Source: Microthrixaceae bacterium
GTDB taxonomy: Bacteria > Actinomycetota > Acidimicrobiia > Acidimicrobiales > Acidimicrobilacustridaceae
Direction of reading: 5' to 3'
Assembly (NCBI GenBank): GCA_947446975.1
Contig: CANFHM010000005.1
Location: forward strand, 1-64,000
Length of the DNA stretch: 64,000 nucleotides
Positions 8,512 through 17,070 of the stretch are shown here, piece by piece; position 1 is the first letter of the stretch; every line of letters starts with the position of its first letter. The notes under the pieces were generated by a model. The model saw only the letters and a program-made list of their open reading frames with translations. It had not been told where the DNA came from and did not search any database. Position numbers and translations under genes: made by a program.

Positions 8512-8750
8512 GCCGCACCTCCCGACACCGGAGGCAGCACGGCGACCTCATCGGTGTCGACCACAGGGTCGGAACGTTCGGCGGGTTCGCCGTTGCACCA
8601 GACCCGACTCGACGCCAGCACGGCGGCGAAGGCGGCGCCGAACTGGTCGACGGCGGCATCGAGCACCTCGCCGACCGTGGCCCCACCGACGACCCCGCGG
8701 CTGGTGCCGGCAGCCTCGCGGGCGGCGGCGAAGAGTCGGAGCGTGGCCAC
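8508..8750 (-). CDS. MoaD/ThiS-family sulfur carrier protein
   Basis: 80-residue ubiquitin-like protein (ATLRLFAAAREAAGTS..., VLDAAVDQFGAAF, EVAVLPPVSGGAA). MoaD and ThiS carry a C-terminal Gly-Gly thiocarboxylate that donates sulfur to molybdopterin, thiamine or cysteine. Here Gly-Gly is followed by two alanines, so the protein would need trimming before activation, unless the tail is a side effect of the overlapping downstream gene. Starts at GTG with TAATCT six bases upstream. Which cofactor it serves cannot be told; no other molybdopterin genes are in the window. Confidence 0.82.
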   Translation of the reverse strand: MATLRLFAAAREAAGTSRGVVGGATVGEVLDAAVDQFGAAFAAVLASSRVWCNGEPAERSDPVVDTDEVAVLPPVSGGAA

Positions 8751-8756
8751 CCGCAG

Positions 8757-8762
8757 AGATTA
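8757..8762 (-). promoter_or_regulatory. -10 box TAATCT, leaderless start of MoaD-like gene
   Basis: TAATCT, six bases, then GTG at 8750 on the minus strand. Divergent from the promoter at 8803. Confidence 0.6.
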
Positions 8763-8802
8763 GGGGTTGATCGACCCGCCGCCACCGCTGCATGCGGCGC
8801 GG

Positions 8803-8808
8803 TACCGT
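8803..8808 (+). promoter_or_regulatory. -10 box TACCGT, leaderless start at 8816
   Basis: TACCGT, seven bases, then GTG 8816. It favours the GTG over the ATG three codons downstream and the ATG upstream. Confidence 0.55.
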
Positions 8809-8815
8809 CACCGCC

Positions 8816-9406
8816 GTGACTCACATGCTCCTGGTCCGGCACGGACAGTCCGAATGGAACGCCACCGGCCGCTGGCAGGGCGGGGCCGATCCCGACCTCA
8901 CCGAACTCGGTCGCCTGCAGGCCCTCCACGCCGCCGCCCGCATCGGCGCCGTCGATGTCATCGTGGCCTCACCACTCATCAGGGCCCTCGAGACCGCCCA
9001 GATCATCAGTGCCCAGATCGGCATCGGCCCGGTGGTCATCGAACCCGACCTCGCCGAACGCGATGCCGGCGAATGGGAGGGGCTCACCCGGGCCGAGATC
9101 GAGCAGCAGTGGCCCGGCCACCTCGGCCACGACCGCTGGCCCCCCGGTTACGAGGGTCACGACGCCCTCATCACACGTGCCAACGGCGCTCTCGCCCGCA
9201 TCGAGGCCGAATACCGCGGGGCGCAGCTGCTCGTGCTCACCCATGGCGGGGTCATCGGCGCCCTCGAACGCGAGGCGGGCCTCCCGTGGGAACGCATGCC
9301 GAACCTCGGCGCCCGGGTGCTGGTGCATCACGGGGATCGTGTCGAGCTCGGCGAACGACTCGTGCTCGTCGACGATGACGAGCTCACCATCCCCACCCAG
9401 ATCTGA
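8816..9406 (+). CDS. Histidine phosphatase (phosphoglycerate mutase-like)
   Basis: 196-residue member of the histidine phosphatase superfamily. It has the phospho-acceptor motif LVRHGQSEWN near the N-terminus (RHG), SPLIRALETAQII, the acid ERDAGEWEG and the second catalytic His in VLTHGGVIGAL. Substrate is not determinable from sequence. Nearness to the mycothiol genes and MoaD is typical of actinobacterial gpm-like genes, where 3-phosphoglycerate mutase activity is often only presumed. Probably co-transcribed with the protease gene 14 bases downstream. Confidence 0.88.
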   Translation: MTHMLLVRHGQSEWNATGRWQGGADPDLTELGRLQALHAAARIGAVDVIVASPLIRALETAQIISAQIGIGPVVIEPDLAERDAGEWEGLTRAEIEQQWPGHLGHDRWPPGYEGHDALITRANGALARIEAEYRGAQLLVLTHGGVIGALEREAGLPWERMPNLGARVLVHHGDRVELGERLVLVDDDELTIPTQI

Positions 9407-9420
9407 TCGGCACTCCCCCG

Positions 9421-9942
9421 ATGCCCGAACCGCACAGCTCGCTGCCGATCGAGATCATCCGCAGCACCCGGCGGCGTCGCACGGTGCAGGCCAGCATCGT
9501 CGACGGCGTGATCCAGGTGCGGGCCCCGGCCAGCATCTCGAAGGCCGAGCTCGACGCCACGGTGGCCACCCTGGTGGCGCGCCTCGAACGTCGGCATCGC
9601 AGTGAGTCCGTGGACCTCGACGGCCGCGCCCGTCGGCTCGCCCGGCGGTTCGATCTCCCGCAGCCCACCTCGGTGGTCTGGGCCGAGCAGCGGTCCCGCT
9701 GGGGTTCGTGCACCCCGAGCACCGGCGAACTGCGACTCTCGAACCGTCTCGCCGCCTGGCCGCCGTGGGTGCTCGACTACGTGATCGTGCATGAGCTCGC
9801 CCACCTCGTCGAGTTCGACCACTCCCCCGCGTTCCACGCCATCGTCGATCGCTATCCGCTCGCCGAACGGGCACGGGGATTCCTCATCGCCAAGTCCCAG
9901 GGCGAGCAGGACACCGCGGATGACTCAGGGAGCCTCGACTGA
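9421..9942 (+). CDS. YgjP/SprT-like zinc metalloprotease domain protein (DUF45)
   Basis: 173 residues. The first half is the basic DUF45 N-terminus (IEIIRSTRRRRTVQASI...). The second half has the metal site YVIVHELAHLVEFDHSPAFHAIV, with HELAH plus a third ligand His in the H-S-P-x-F-H segment, and SRWGSCTPSTGELRLS before it. Substrates are unknown for this family. It is 14 bases after the phosphatase gene, and its 3' end overlaps the convergent methyltransferase by 18 bases. Confidence 0.88.
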   Translation: MPEPHSSLPIEIIRSTRRRRTVQASIVDGVIQVRAPASISKAELDATVATLVARLERRHRSESVDLDGRARRLARRFDLPQPTSVVWAEQRSRWGSCTPSTGELRLSNRLAAWPPWVLDYVIVHELAHLVEFDHSPAFHAIVDRYPLAERARGFLIAKSQGEQDTADDSGSLD

Positions 9943-10623
9943 CCGCATCGGTCGGGTGCCCAGCACCACGCAGTGCGGATGCACATAGCCGTGATCGATC
10001 CGCTTGGCCATGGTGGACATGCCGAGATCGATGAGGGTGGCGACGAGTTCATCGGAGGAGGCGAACTCGAGGACGTGGCCGTCGGTGATGCGCAGCACCC
10101 TGGTGGAGATCAGCTCCTGCAGCTGTGCGATCCGGGCCTTCACCCTCGGTGTGGTGTCGACCTCCTTGATGACGAGGAGACCGCCGGGGGCCAGTGCGTC
10201 GACACAGGCGGCGAGCAGTGCGTCGCGGCGCTCGCGCCCGAGCAGGTAGAGCACGTCGGCGATCACGATCGAGCGCCAGCCGCCGTCGATGGTGGGGACC
10301 ACTCCGGCGGGCTGCACCTCGAAACGCAGATCGGCCTCATCCGGTCGGAGCCCGCCGATGGCCTCACGGGCGAGGGTGATCTTGGCGGCGTCGATGTCGA
10401 TCCCGAGCACGCGACGGGCCCGGGAGGTGATGGCGAGGTACGTGGCGAGCACCCCATGGCCGCAGCCCACCTCGAGGATGTCGCCGGCGAGCGGGACCTC
10501 GAGCTCGAGTTCGGCGAAGGGCGCCGACCACCAGCGGGCCGTGGTGTGGAACCGGCCACCGCGATCGGCATCGGCCCACAGCTGCATGACGCGCCGGGCG
10601 GCCGGGGTGCGGGGAGGTCGCAT
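9925..10623 (-). CDS. Class I SAM-dependent methyltransferase
   Basis: 232 residues with the Rossmann motif I in ILEVGCGHGVLATYLA, motif II VLGIDIDAAKITLAREAI and a third strand SIVIADVLYLLGRERRDALL, followed by PGGLLVIKEVDT. The acceptor is unknown. It is 18 bases downstream of a glycosyltransferase gene and on the same strand as the mannosyltransferase, so a role in cell-envelope glycolipid modification is possible. The frame ends within the convergent protease gene. Confidence 0.85.
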   Translation of the reverse strand: MRPPRTPAARRVMQLWADADRGGRFHTTARWWSAPFAELELEVPLAGDILEVGCGHGVLATYLAITSRARRVLGIDIDAAKITLAREAIGGLRPDEADLRFEVQPAGVVPTIDGGWRSIVIADVLYLLGRERRDALLAACVDALAPGGLLVIKEVDTTPRVKARIAQLQELISTRVLRITDGHVLEFASSDELVATLIDLGMSTMAKRIDHGYVHPHCVVLGTRPMRSVEAP

Positions 10624-10641
10624 GGTCGACGCCGGACCCGC

Positions 10642-11433
10642 TCAGGACGCGGAGTCGGAGCCGAACTCCCAGGGACGGAGCACCTCGGCCGGGAGCGGGG
10701 TGAGCGACGTGAGCTCGGAGCGCAGATCGGACATCTCCCGGAGCATCTTCATGATCACCGAGTTGGACGACAACGTGGAGATGCCCCGGGTGCGCGGGAA
10801 GTAGTCGACACCGAACTGCACGATGCTGAACCCGAGCTTCTGCGCACGGGCGAGCAGCTCGACATCGATGAACGAACCCTCGCTCTTCAGCTCGATGTGC
10901 TCGAGGACTGATCGACGCACGAGCTTGAACGCGAAGTTCATGTCACGCAGACGGAGACCGAACACGGTCTGGATGAGGTGGTTGTAGACGTAGCTGTAGA
11001 TGAGTCGACGCGCACCCTCACCGGTGCGATCGAAGCGATACGCACTGACGATGTCGGCCTGGTAGATGCGCAGCAGGCGCACCGCCTTGATGGTCTCGGC
11101 CATGTCGAACGGGAGATCGGCGTCGGTGTAGAGGATGAGCTCGCCGGTGGCGTTGGCGAAGCCGGTCTTGAGCGAGCCGCCGAGCTTGCGGTTGGTGGGA
11201 TGGTGCACGACCGACACGCGGGGATCAGCAGCGGCGAGCGCATCGGCGAGCTCGGGCGTGCGATCGGTGGAGGCGTCGTCGACGATGAGCACGTCGTAGC
11301 GGGAGATCTCACCCTCGGCGATGAGCGCGTCGCCGGCCTCAAAGGCCGCCCGGACGGCGCGTTCGATGGTGTCCTCCTCGTTCCACATCGGGTAGAAGAT
11401 CGTCAGGCTCTCGAAGTTCGACATGTCAGTCAT
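10642..11433 (-). CDS. Family 2 glycosyltransferase (polyprenol-phosphate sugar transferase type)
   Basis: 263 residues from ATG 11433, whose A-T-G-A overlaps the stop of the upstream mannosyltransferase. GT-A fold with FYPMWNEEDTIERAV, VDDASTDRTPELAD and the metal-binding DADLPFD. The pattern NRKLGGSLKTGF resembles dolichyl/polyprenyl-phosphate mannose or glucose synthases. No C-terminal membrane helices, so a soluble DPM1-like enzyme. With the neighbouring PIG-V-like protein it probably forms a pair: one makes the lipid-linked sugar, the other transfers it outside the membrane. Confidence 0.88.
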   Translation of the reverse strand: MTDMSNFESLTIFYPMWNEEDTIERAVRAAFEAGDALIAEGEISRYDVLIVDDASTDRTPELADALAAADPRVSVVHHPTNRKLGGSLKTGFANATGELILYTDADLPFDMAETIKAVRLLRIYQADIVSAYRFDRTGEGARRLIYSYVYNHLIQTVFGLRLRDMNFAFKLVRRSVLEHIELKSEGSFIDVELLARAQKLGFSIVQFGVDYFPRTRGISTLSSNSVIMKMLREMSDLRSELTSLTPLPAEVLRPWEFGSDSAS

Positions 11434-12692
11434 GCAAGGTAGTAGCCACGGCCGAAGGCGAACGCCCAGAGCAGCAGGACACCGGCACTGACCCCCCACC
11501 AGAGCCACTTCACCACCGGCCTCGGCGACAGCACCATCGCCAGCACCAGGAAGCACGGGAAGGCCGCCATGAGGTACCGGCCGGCACCCTGGAAATCCTT
11601 CGTGCCCACCAACGGGATGGCGAGAAGGGCGAACGAGTACAGGCCGTACCCCCAGCCCAACCGGCGCCAGACGAGGCCGGCGAGGACGAGGAACCCGATG
11701 ATGAGCAGACCCTGCAGGATCACGGTGGAGCCGTACTGCACCTTCTGGAAGGTGGCGTCGTCGCCGTGACGCAGCCAGTCGAGGGTCCAGTGCGGCAGGT
11801 TCTTCATCTGCTGGAACCAGGTGATCTTCAACCAGGTGCGGGGGCCGCCGCCCTGATCCCAGCCCGGGGCCCGCTGCACCTCCTCGAAGGCGAGCGGGGC
11901 GTGGAACCGGACACCGAGGTAGGTCATGTACCCGAGGAGCCCGCCCACCGAGAGCAGCACGCCGAGATCACCCCGACGGAGGTTGCGCCACGCGATCACC
12001 GTGCGACCGGCGGTCCGGGAGATGACCTCGCGCTTCCAGAGCACCACGGCGATGAGCCCGATGACGACGGCGATGCCGGTGGGGCGGGTGGCGGTGGCCA
12101 GTGCACCGAGCAGGCCCGCCCAGATCGGATGGTCGCGTTCGAGCAGCAGGAACGCACCGATCACGGCGATGGCGAACAGCGCATCGGCGTAGACCGCGCC
12201 CATGAAGTAGTAGGCGTAGGGGTAGACGAGCAGGGTGATGAGCGCGGCCCGTGCCGTGGTGTCATCGATGCGATCGCGGCACCAGCGCAGGAACGCCACA
12301 CTCATGCCCGCCCCACAGGCGATGGTGACCAACGAGCCGAGGAGTCGGACCGACAGGCCCGTGCCTGCGTGCAGCACCCGCAGCAGCATCGGATATGCGG
12401 GGAAGTACGCGACCGGGGACTGCACGTCGGGGCCGGCCCAGTGGTAGCCGTTCGTGGCGATGATGTCGTACCAGCGACCGTCGAAACGGAACCAGGACCC
12501 GAAGATCGCCGACCCGGTGTAGGGCGTGCTGTCGATGCTGGCGATGGACGAGAGATGACCGCTCCCGCCGAGGTTCACCGCGATCGAGACGCACACGGTG
12601 ATGACGGCGAAGATCCCCAGTGCGTCGAGCCAGGGTCGACCGGAGGACCAGTCGGATCGACGATCAGCAGCGGGCGATCGGGTCGGCGGCAC
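11430..12692 (-). CDS. PIG-V-type mannosyltransferase family membrane protein
   Basis: 420 residues with around nine to ten membrane helices. The first extracytoplasmic loop has WFRFDGRWYDIIATNGYHW with an R-x-D-x-x-W arrangement, typical for the GT-C PIG-V-like group, and the SPVAYFPAYPMLLRV segment. Mid-protein it has ARAALITLLVYPYAYYFMGAVYADALF. Such enzymes use polyprenol-phosphate sugars to modify glycolipids or proteins on the outer side of the membrane. Starts at GTG 12692 with TAGCGT six bases upstream; first gene of a three-gene operon. Confidence 0.85.
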   Translation of the reverse strand: MPPTRSPAADRRSDWSSGRPWLDALGIFAVITVCVSIAVNLGGSGHLSSIASIDSTPYTGSAIFGSWFRFDGRWYDIIATNGYHWAGPDVQSPVAYFPAYPMLLRVLHAGTGLSVRLLGSLVTIACGAGMSVAFLRWCRDRIDDTTARAALITLLVYPYAYYFMGAVYADALFAIAVIGAFLLLERDHPIWAGLLGALATATRPTGIAVVIGLIAVVLWKREVISRTAGRTVIAWRNLRRGDLGVLLSVGGLLGYMTYLGVRFHAPLAFEEVQRAPGWDQGGGPRTWLKITWFQQMKNLPHWTLDWLRHGDDATFQKVQYGSTVILQGLLIIGFLVLAGLVWRRLGWGYGLYSFALLAIPLVGTKDFQGAGRYLMAAFPCFLVLAMVLSPRPVVKWLWWGVSAGVLLLWAFAFGRGYYLA

Positions 12693-12698
12693 GGGCCG

Positions 12699-12704
12699 AC
12701 GCTA
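12699..12704 (-). promoter_or_regulatory. -10 box TAGCGT, leaderless start at 12692
   Basis: TAGCGT, six bases, then GTG on the minus strand; drives mannosyltransferase, GT2 and methyltransferase. Confidence 0.6.
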
Positions 12705-12733
12705 CCCGCAGTGACTCCGCCGACCCCGCCGAC

Positions 12734-13498
12734 TCAGAGTGTGGTGTACCCGCCGTCGACGGACATCGCCGTGCCGACGACGAACGATGCGGCATCTGAG
12801 GCCAACCACACGGCCGCTTCGGCGATCTCCTCGGGACCGGCGATCCGACCGATGGGATGGAGGGCGGCGACGCTCGCCTCCGCCTCGGCGGATCCCTGCA
12901 TCCACTCCTCCACCATCTGGCTGCGGGCGGTGCCCGGGCAGATGGCGTTGATGCGGATGCCCTGGGTGATGTACTCGAGGGCCGCCGCCTTCGTGAGTCC
13001 GATCACGCCGTGCTTGGCGGCCACGTAGTTGGAGAACCGGGCCACGCCGATGAGACCGGCACCCGATGAGGTGTTGATGATCGCCCCACCGCCGACCTTC
13101 AGCATCTCGGGGATCTCATGCTTCATGCAGAAGAACACGCCGTCGAGCATGATGCTGATCCCGGCGTGCCAGACCTCCTCGGGCATGTCGACGATGGTCT
13201 CGTCGGCGCCCTTGATCCCGGCGTTGTTGTGGGCGATGTCGAGACGGCCGTAGGTGGCGATGGTGGCCGCGACCATCTCCTTCACCGACACCGCTGAGGC
13301 GACGTCCACCCGGACGGCGGTGGCGGCGCCACCTCCGGCGGTGATGATGTCGACCGTGTCCTGCGCTCCGGCGAGGTTGATGTCGGCCACGATGACCGAG
13401 GCCCCGCGCTCGGCGAAGAGACGAGCCGATTCGCGTCCGATGCCCCCCGCAGCACCCGTGACGATCGCGACCCTGCCCGTGAACTCTTCGTTGTGCAT
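12734..13498 (-). CDS. Short-chain dehydrogenase/reductase
   Basis: 254-residue classical SDR: VTGAAGGIGRESA (cofactor motif), HNNAGIKG, INTSSGAG with catalytic Ser, YVAAKHGVIGLTK with Tyr and Lys, and a C-terminal VDGGYTTL. An Asp after strand 2 (VIVADINL) indicates NAD(H). It has a proper RBS (AAGGGGA before ATG) and stands divergent from the cyclase gene. Substrate unknown; the neighbouring catabolic genes suggest an alcohol/ketone intermediate. Confidence 0.9.
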   Translation of the reverse strand: MHNEEFTGRVAIVTGAAGGIGRESARLFAERGASVIVADINLAGAQDTVDIITAGGGAATAVRVDVASAVSVKEMVAATIATYGRLDIAHNNAGIKGADETIVDMPEEVWHAGISIMLDGVFFCMKHEIPEMLKVGGGAIINTSSGAGLIGVARFSNYVAAKHGVIGLTKAAALEYITQGIRINAICPGTARSQMVEEWMQGSAEAEASVAALHPIGRIAGPEEIAEAAVWLASDAASFVVGTAMSVDGGYTTL

Positions 13499-13595
13499 TG
13501 TTCCCCTTCGATGGTGGTGATGACGCGGTGCTGCGCAGCGAATGATGCACCATCGCCGGTTTAGGCTGCACCCTCACTCGAAAGGGGCTCGCTGC

Positions 13596-14552
13596 GTGAG
13601 CGAAGCAACGGCATCGACACCACCCACACCGGAGCGGCTCGAGCAGCTCCACGCCGGATGTTCGAACTGGGGACGCTGGGGCGCCGATGATCAGGCCGGT
13701 GCCCTCAACCTGCTCACGGCGCAGTGCCGGGTGGACGCCGCCCGGCTCGTGCGCACCGGCCGCACGGTCAGCCTCGCCCACGACATCTCGACGATGCCCT
13801 CGGTGGAATGTCCCTTCCCGGCCCACCATCACATGCTCGCCAGCGGTGATGCGCTCGGATCGAACGGGATCCCCGGTTATGAGGCCACCCGTGACTACAT
13901 CGGCACCGATGTGCACGGGCTCGGCCTCACCCATATCGATGCGCTCTGCCACATGTTCGTGCGCGGGCGCTCCTACAACGGCCGCACGGCGGAATCGGTC
14001 GCCAGCACCGGCGCCACCGCCAACACGATCATGGAGGCCGCCGGCGGCATCGTGGGCCGGGGCGTGCTGCTCGACGTGCCCCGGGCGCTCGGTCTCACAG
14101 AACTCCCGGGGAACACCGCCATCACCCCCGACCAGCTCGATCTCACCTGCGCCACCCAGGGCGTCGAGGTCCGCAGCGGTGATCTGCTGCTCGTGAGCAC
14201 GGGTCGCGATCTGCGGCGCGAACAGAAGCGCGGGCGGCTCGATCCCATCGCTGACGGGCTCGCCGGTCTGCACGCCGAATGCCTCCCCTGGTTGCAGGCC
14301 CATGACATCGCCGTGCTGGGCAGCGACGGCATCAGCGATCCGATGCCCGGGCTCGGCATCGCCGAGTGGCCGTTCCCGATCCACCAGATCGGCATCACCG
14401 GACTCGGCCTCATGCTCATCGACAATCTGGCGCTCGGTGAACTCTCCGGGGCCTGCGTCGAACTGGGCACCTGGGAGTTCCTGCTCACCATGGCGCCGCT
14501 GCGCATCCCCGGCGGCACCGGCTCTCCCATCAACCCGGTGGCGGTCCTGTGA
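13596..14552 (+). CDS. Cyclase family protein (kynurenine formamidase-like metal hydrolase)
   Basis: 318 residues from GTG 13596, chosen for the AAAGGGG 9 bases upstream. The cyclase family (PF04199) hydrolyses amides or lactones using a metal site. The equivalent of the HxGTHxDxxxH motif is seen as DVHGLGLTHIDALCHMF. The N-terminus (NWGRWGADDQAGALNLLT) is typical of the large bacterial subgroup found in aromatic and steroid-like degradation clusters. Its stop overlaps the GTG of the next gene (GTGA), so it heads a translationally coupled operon. Confidence 0.87.
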   Translation: MSEATASTPPTPERLEQLHAGCSNWGRWGADDQAGALNLLTAQCRVDAARLVRTGRTVSLAHDISTMPSVECPFPAHHHMLASGDALGSNGIPGYEATRDYIGTDVHGLGLTHIDALCHMFVRGRSYNGRTAESVASTGATANTIMEAAGGIVGRGVLLDVPRALGLTELPGNTAITPDQLDLTCATQGVEVRSGDLLLVSTGRDLRREQKRGRLDPIADGLAGLHAECLPWLQAHDIAVLGSDGISDPMPGLGIAEWPFPIHQIGITGLGLMLIDNLALGELSGACVELGTWEFLLTMAPLRIPGGTGSPINPVAVL

Positions 14553-15328
14553 GCGCCCCGGTGGATCGGACCCGTCTCGACGGCGTCGTCGCTCTCATCT
14601 CGGGCGCCGCACGCGGACAGGGTGAATGCGAGGCCCGGTTGCTGGTGGCCCGGGGCGCCCGGGTCCTGCTCACCGATGTGCTCGACGAGCCCGGCGAGCA
14701 GGTGGCGGCCTCCCTCGGTGATGCCGCCCGCTACGTCACGCTCGACGTCGGCGACGCCGCACACTGGGACCGGGCGGTGGCCTGCGCCCTCGACACGTTC
14801 GGGAGCCTCGACGTGCTCGTGAACAACGCCGGGATCGTGAAGGCCGGTGCACTCGAGGCCGTCACCACCGAGGACTACATGGAGGCCGTGCGGGTCAACC
14901 AGCTCGGCTGCTTCCTCGGGATGCAGGCGGTGATCCCGACGATGAAGGCGCAGCAGCGCGGCTCCATCATCAACGTGTCGTCGATCGCCGGCCTCCAGGG
15001 TGTGGCCGGCGCAGTGCCCTATGTGGCCACGAAATGGGCGATCCGCGGCATGACCAAGACCGCCGCCATCGAACTCGGCCACGACGGCATCCGGGTGAAC
15101 TCCGTGCACCCCGGCGTCATCGACACGCCGATGACCTTCAACCCGCAGTTCAGCGCCGTCGATCGACAGAAGGTGTTCGACGCCTTCCCCATCCCGCGGA
15201 TCGGCACGCCCGAGGAGGTCGCCGAGATGGTCGCCTTCCTGGCCTCCGATGCCAGCTCGTACTGCACCGGGGCCGAGTTCATCGTCGACGGCGGTGCCGT
15301 GGCCGGTCGGCCCCCGGCCATCCGCTGA
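14549..15328 (+). CDS. Short-chain dehydrogenase/reductase
   Basis: 259-residue classical SDR with ISGAARGQGECEARLL as the glycine-rich cofactor loop, LVNNAGIVKAG, INVSSIAGLQGV, YVATKWAIRGMTKTA (Tyr, Lys) and HPGVIDTPM. Asp after strand 2 (LLTDVLD) favours NAD(H). Resembles 3-alpha/20-beta-hydroxysteroid dehydrogenase-type SDRs, a broad group, so no substrate is assigned. Overlaps the cyclase gene by four bases. Confidence 0.9.
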   Translation: MSAPVDRTRLDGVVALISGAARGQGECEARLLVARGARVLLTDVLDEPGEQVAASLGDAARYVTLDVGDAAHWDRAVACALDTFGSLDVLVNNAGIVKAGALEAVTTEDYMEAVRVNQLGCFLGMQAVIPTMKAQQRGSIINVSSIAGLQGVAGAVPYVATKWAIRGMTKTAAIELGHDGIRVNSVHPGVIDTPMTFNPQFSAVDRQKVFDAFPIPRIGTPEEVAEMVAFLASDASSYCTGAEFIVDGGAVAGRPPAIR

Positions 15329-15339
15329 CCGCTGGCCGC

Positions 15340-17070
15340 ATGTTCGACATCATCATCCGCAACGGGCTCGTCATCGACGGCACCGGTGCGCCGGGCGTGG
15401 TCACCGACATCGCGGTCCTCGAGGGACGCATCGCCGCCATCGGCGATCTCGCGTCGGAGGCGGCGACGCGAAGCATCGACGCCACCGGGCTGGTCGTGGC
15501 TCCAGGGGTGGTCGATGCCCACACCCACTACGACCCGCAGCTCACCTGGGACCCGCTGTGCGACACCGCCGCACTCCACGGGGTGACCACGGTGGCCGCC
15601 GGCAACTGCGGCTTCTCCATCGCTCCATGCCGCAGCGATGATCACGACTACGTGGCGCAGATGTTCGCCCGGGTCGAGGGCATGGACCTCATCTCGCTGG
15701 CCCATGTCGACTGGGGGTTCGAGACCTTCGAGGAGTTCCTCCGGACCCGCAGCGGTCGCCTCGGCGTGAACCTCGGCATGTACGTGGGGCACTCGGCACT
15801 GCGCCGCTGGGTCATGGGTGACGCTGCGTTCGAACGCCCGGCCACCGAGGAGGAACTCGCATCCATCGTCGGGCTCTTCGAATCGGCGATGGACGCCGGT
15901 GCGCTCGGGCTCTCGTCCTCGCATGCCCCGACCCATCTCGATCTCGCCGACCGGCCCGTGCCGAGTCGACTCGCATCACTCGACGAACTCCGTGCACTGG
16001 CCGACGCCCAGGGACGCTCGGGTGGATCAGGTGGCTCGGGACGCGGGACGTTCGCCTACGCACCACAGAGCGCCGTCGAGGGCATCGATGCCGATGATCG
16101 TGACCTGCTCATCGAACTGGCGTCGCGAGCCGGAGCACCGGTCATCACCCAGGGTCTCGGCGGTCGTTCGAAGGTCGATGCCCCGACCGCCACCTGGCTG
16201 CAGTCGCGCGACTTCCTCGAACGATCGGTGCTCGTCGGCGGCCCCGTGTACTCGCTGCTCATGACCCGGCCCCTGAACGGTCCGTTCACGCTCCGCGAGG
16301 GCACGACCCGCTACGAGGGTGTCCCGCTGTGGAACCAGCTGATGCTGGCCCCGATGCAGGAGAAGCTCGCTCTCGTGACCGATCCCGCACATCGCTCGCT
16401 GCTGCGGGCGGCGATCGATGAGCCGAACCGCGACCCGGCACAGGGCTCGACCCTTCCCCCACCCCTGTGGGAGAGCATGCGCGTCTCGAGGACCTTCGAT
16501 GACGCCAACGCCCGCTTCGTGGGCCGGACGATCACCGACATCGCCGATGAGCTCGGTCTGCACCCGGCCGATGTCATGTTCGACATCGCCCTCGCCGATG
16601 GACTCGACACGGTGTTCCACTGGTCGAACGAGACGCCGGCCTGGCGCGAACTGCTGAAGGACGTGCAGCGGCACGGGCAGATGATCGTCGGGGTCTCCGA
16701 CGGCGGGGCACACCTCGATCGTGACGACGGACAGGAATGGCCCTCGCACTTCCTCGCCACCTGGTGGCGGACGGAGGGGGTCTGGACCCTCGAGGAGGCC
16801 ATCGCCCAGATCACCTCCGTGCCTGCAGGGATCCTCGGGCTCGATGACCGTGGGCGACTCGCCACCGGACTCCCCGCCGACATCCACATCTTCGATCCGG
16901 AACGGATCGGCACCGGCACCTGCCGACAGGAGACCGATGCCGTCACCGGCGCCGCTCGGTTCCGTGCCGTGCCCACCGGCTCGGTGGCCACGATCGTCAA
17001 CGGGGTCATCGTCGTGGACGACGGCGTCCCGACCGGTGCGCTCCCCGGTGTGGTGGTCCGACCCTCATGA
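15340..17070 (+). CDS. N-acyl-D-amino-acid deacylase-like amidohydrolase
   Basis: 576-residue metal-dependent amidohydrolase of the D-aminoacylase type. The beta-sandwich start MFDIIIRNGLVIDGTGAPG is followed by the metal site VVDAHTHYDPQLTWDP, AGNCGFSIAPC, and later VGVSDGGAHLDRDDGQEWP with the catalytic Asp. Chosen ATG 15340 begins the conserved domain 11 bases after the SDR stop. Many actinobacterial homologues lie in degradation clusters and their substrates are unknown. It overlaps the next gene by four bases. Confidence 0.88.
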   Translation: MFDIIIRNGLVIDGTGAPGVVTDIAVLEGRIAAIGDLASEAATRSIDATGLVVAPGVVDAHTHYDPQLTWDPLCDTAALHGVTTVAAGNCGFSIAPCRSDDHDYVAQMFARVEGMDLISLAHVDWGFETFEEFLRTRSGRLGVNLGMYVGHSALRRWVMGDAAFERPATEEELASIVGLFESAMDAGALGLSSSHAPTHLDLADRPVPSRLASLDELRALADAQGRSGGSGGSGRGTFAYAPQSAVEGIDADDRDLLIELASRAGAPVITQGLGGRSKVDAPTATWLQSRDFLERSVLVGGPVYSLLMTRPLNGPFTLREGTTRYEGVPLWNQLMLAPMQEKLALVTDPAHRSLLRAAIDEPNRDPAQGSTLPPPLWESMRVSRTFDDANARFVGRTITDIADELGLHPADVMFDIALADGLDTVFHWSNETPAWRELLKDVQRHGQMIVGVSDGGAHLDRDDGQEWPSHFLATWWRTEGVWTLEEAIAQITSVPAGILGLDDRGRLATGLPADIHIFDPERIGTGTCRQETDAVTGAARFRAVPTGSVATIVNGVIVVDDGVPTGALPGVVVRPS

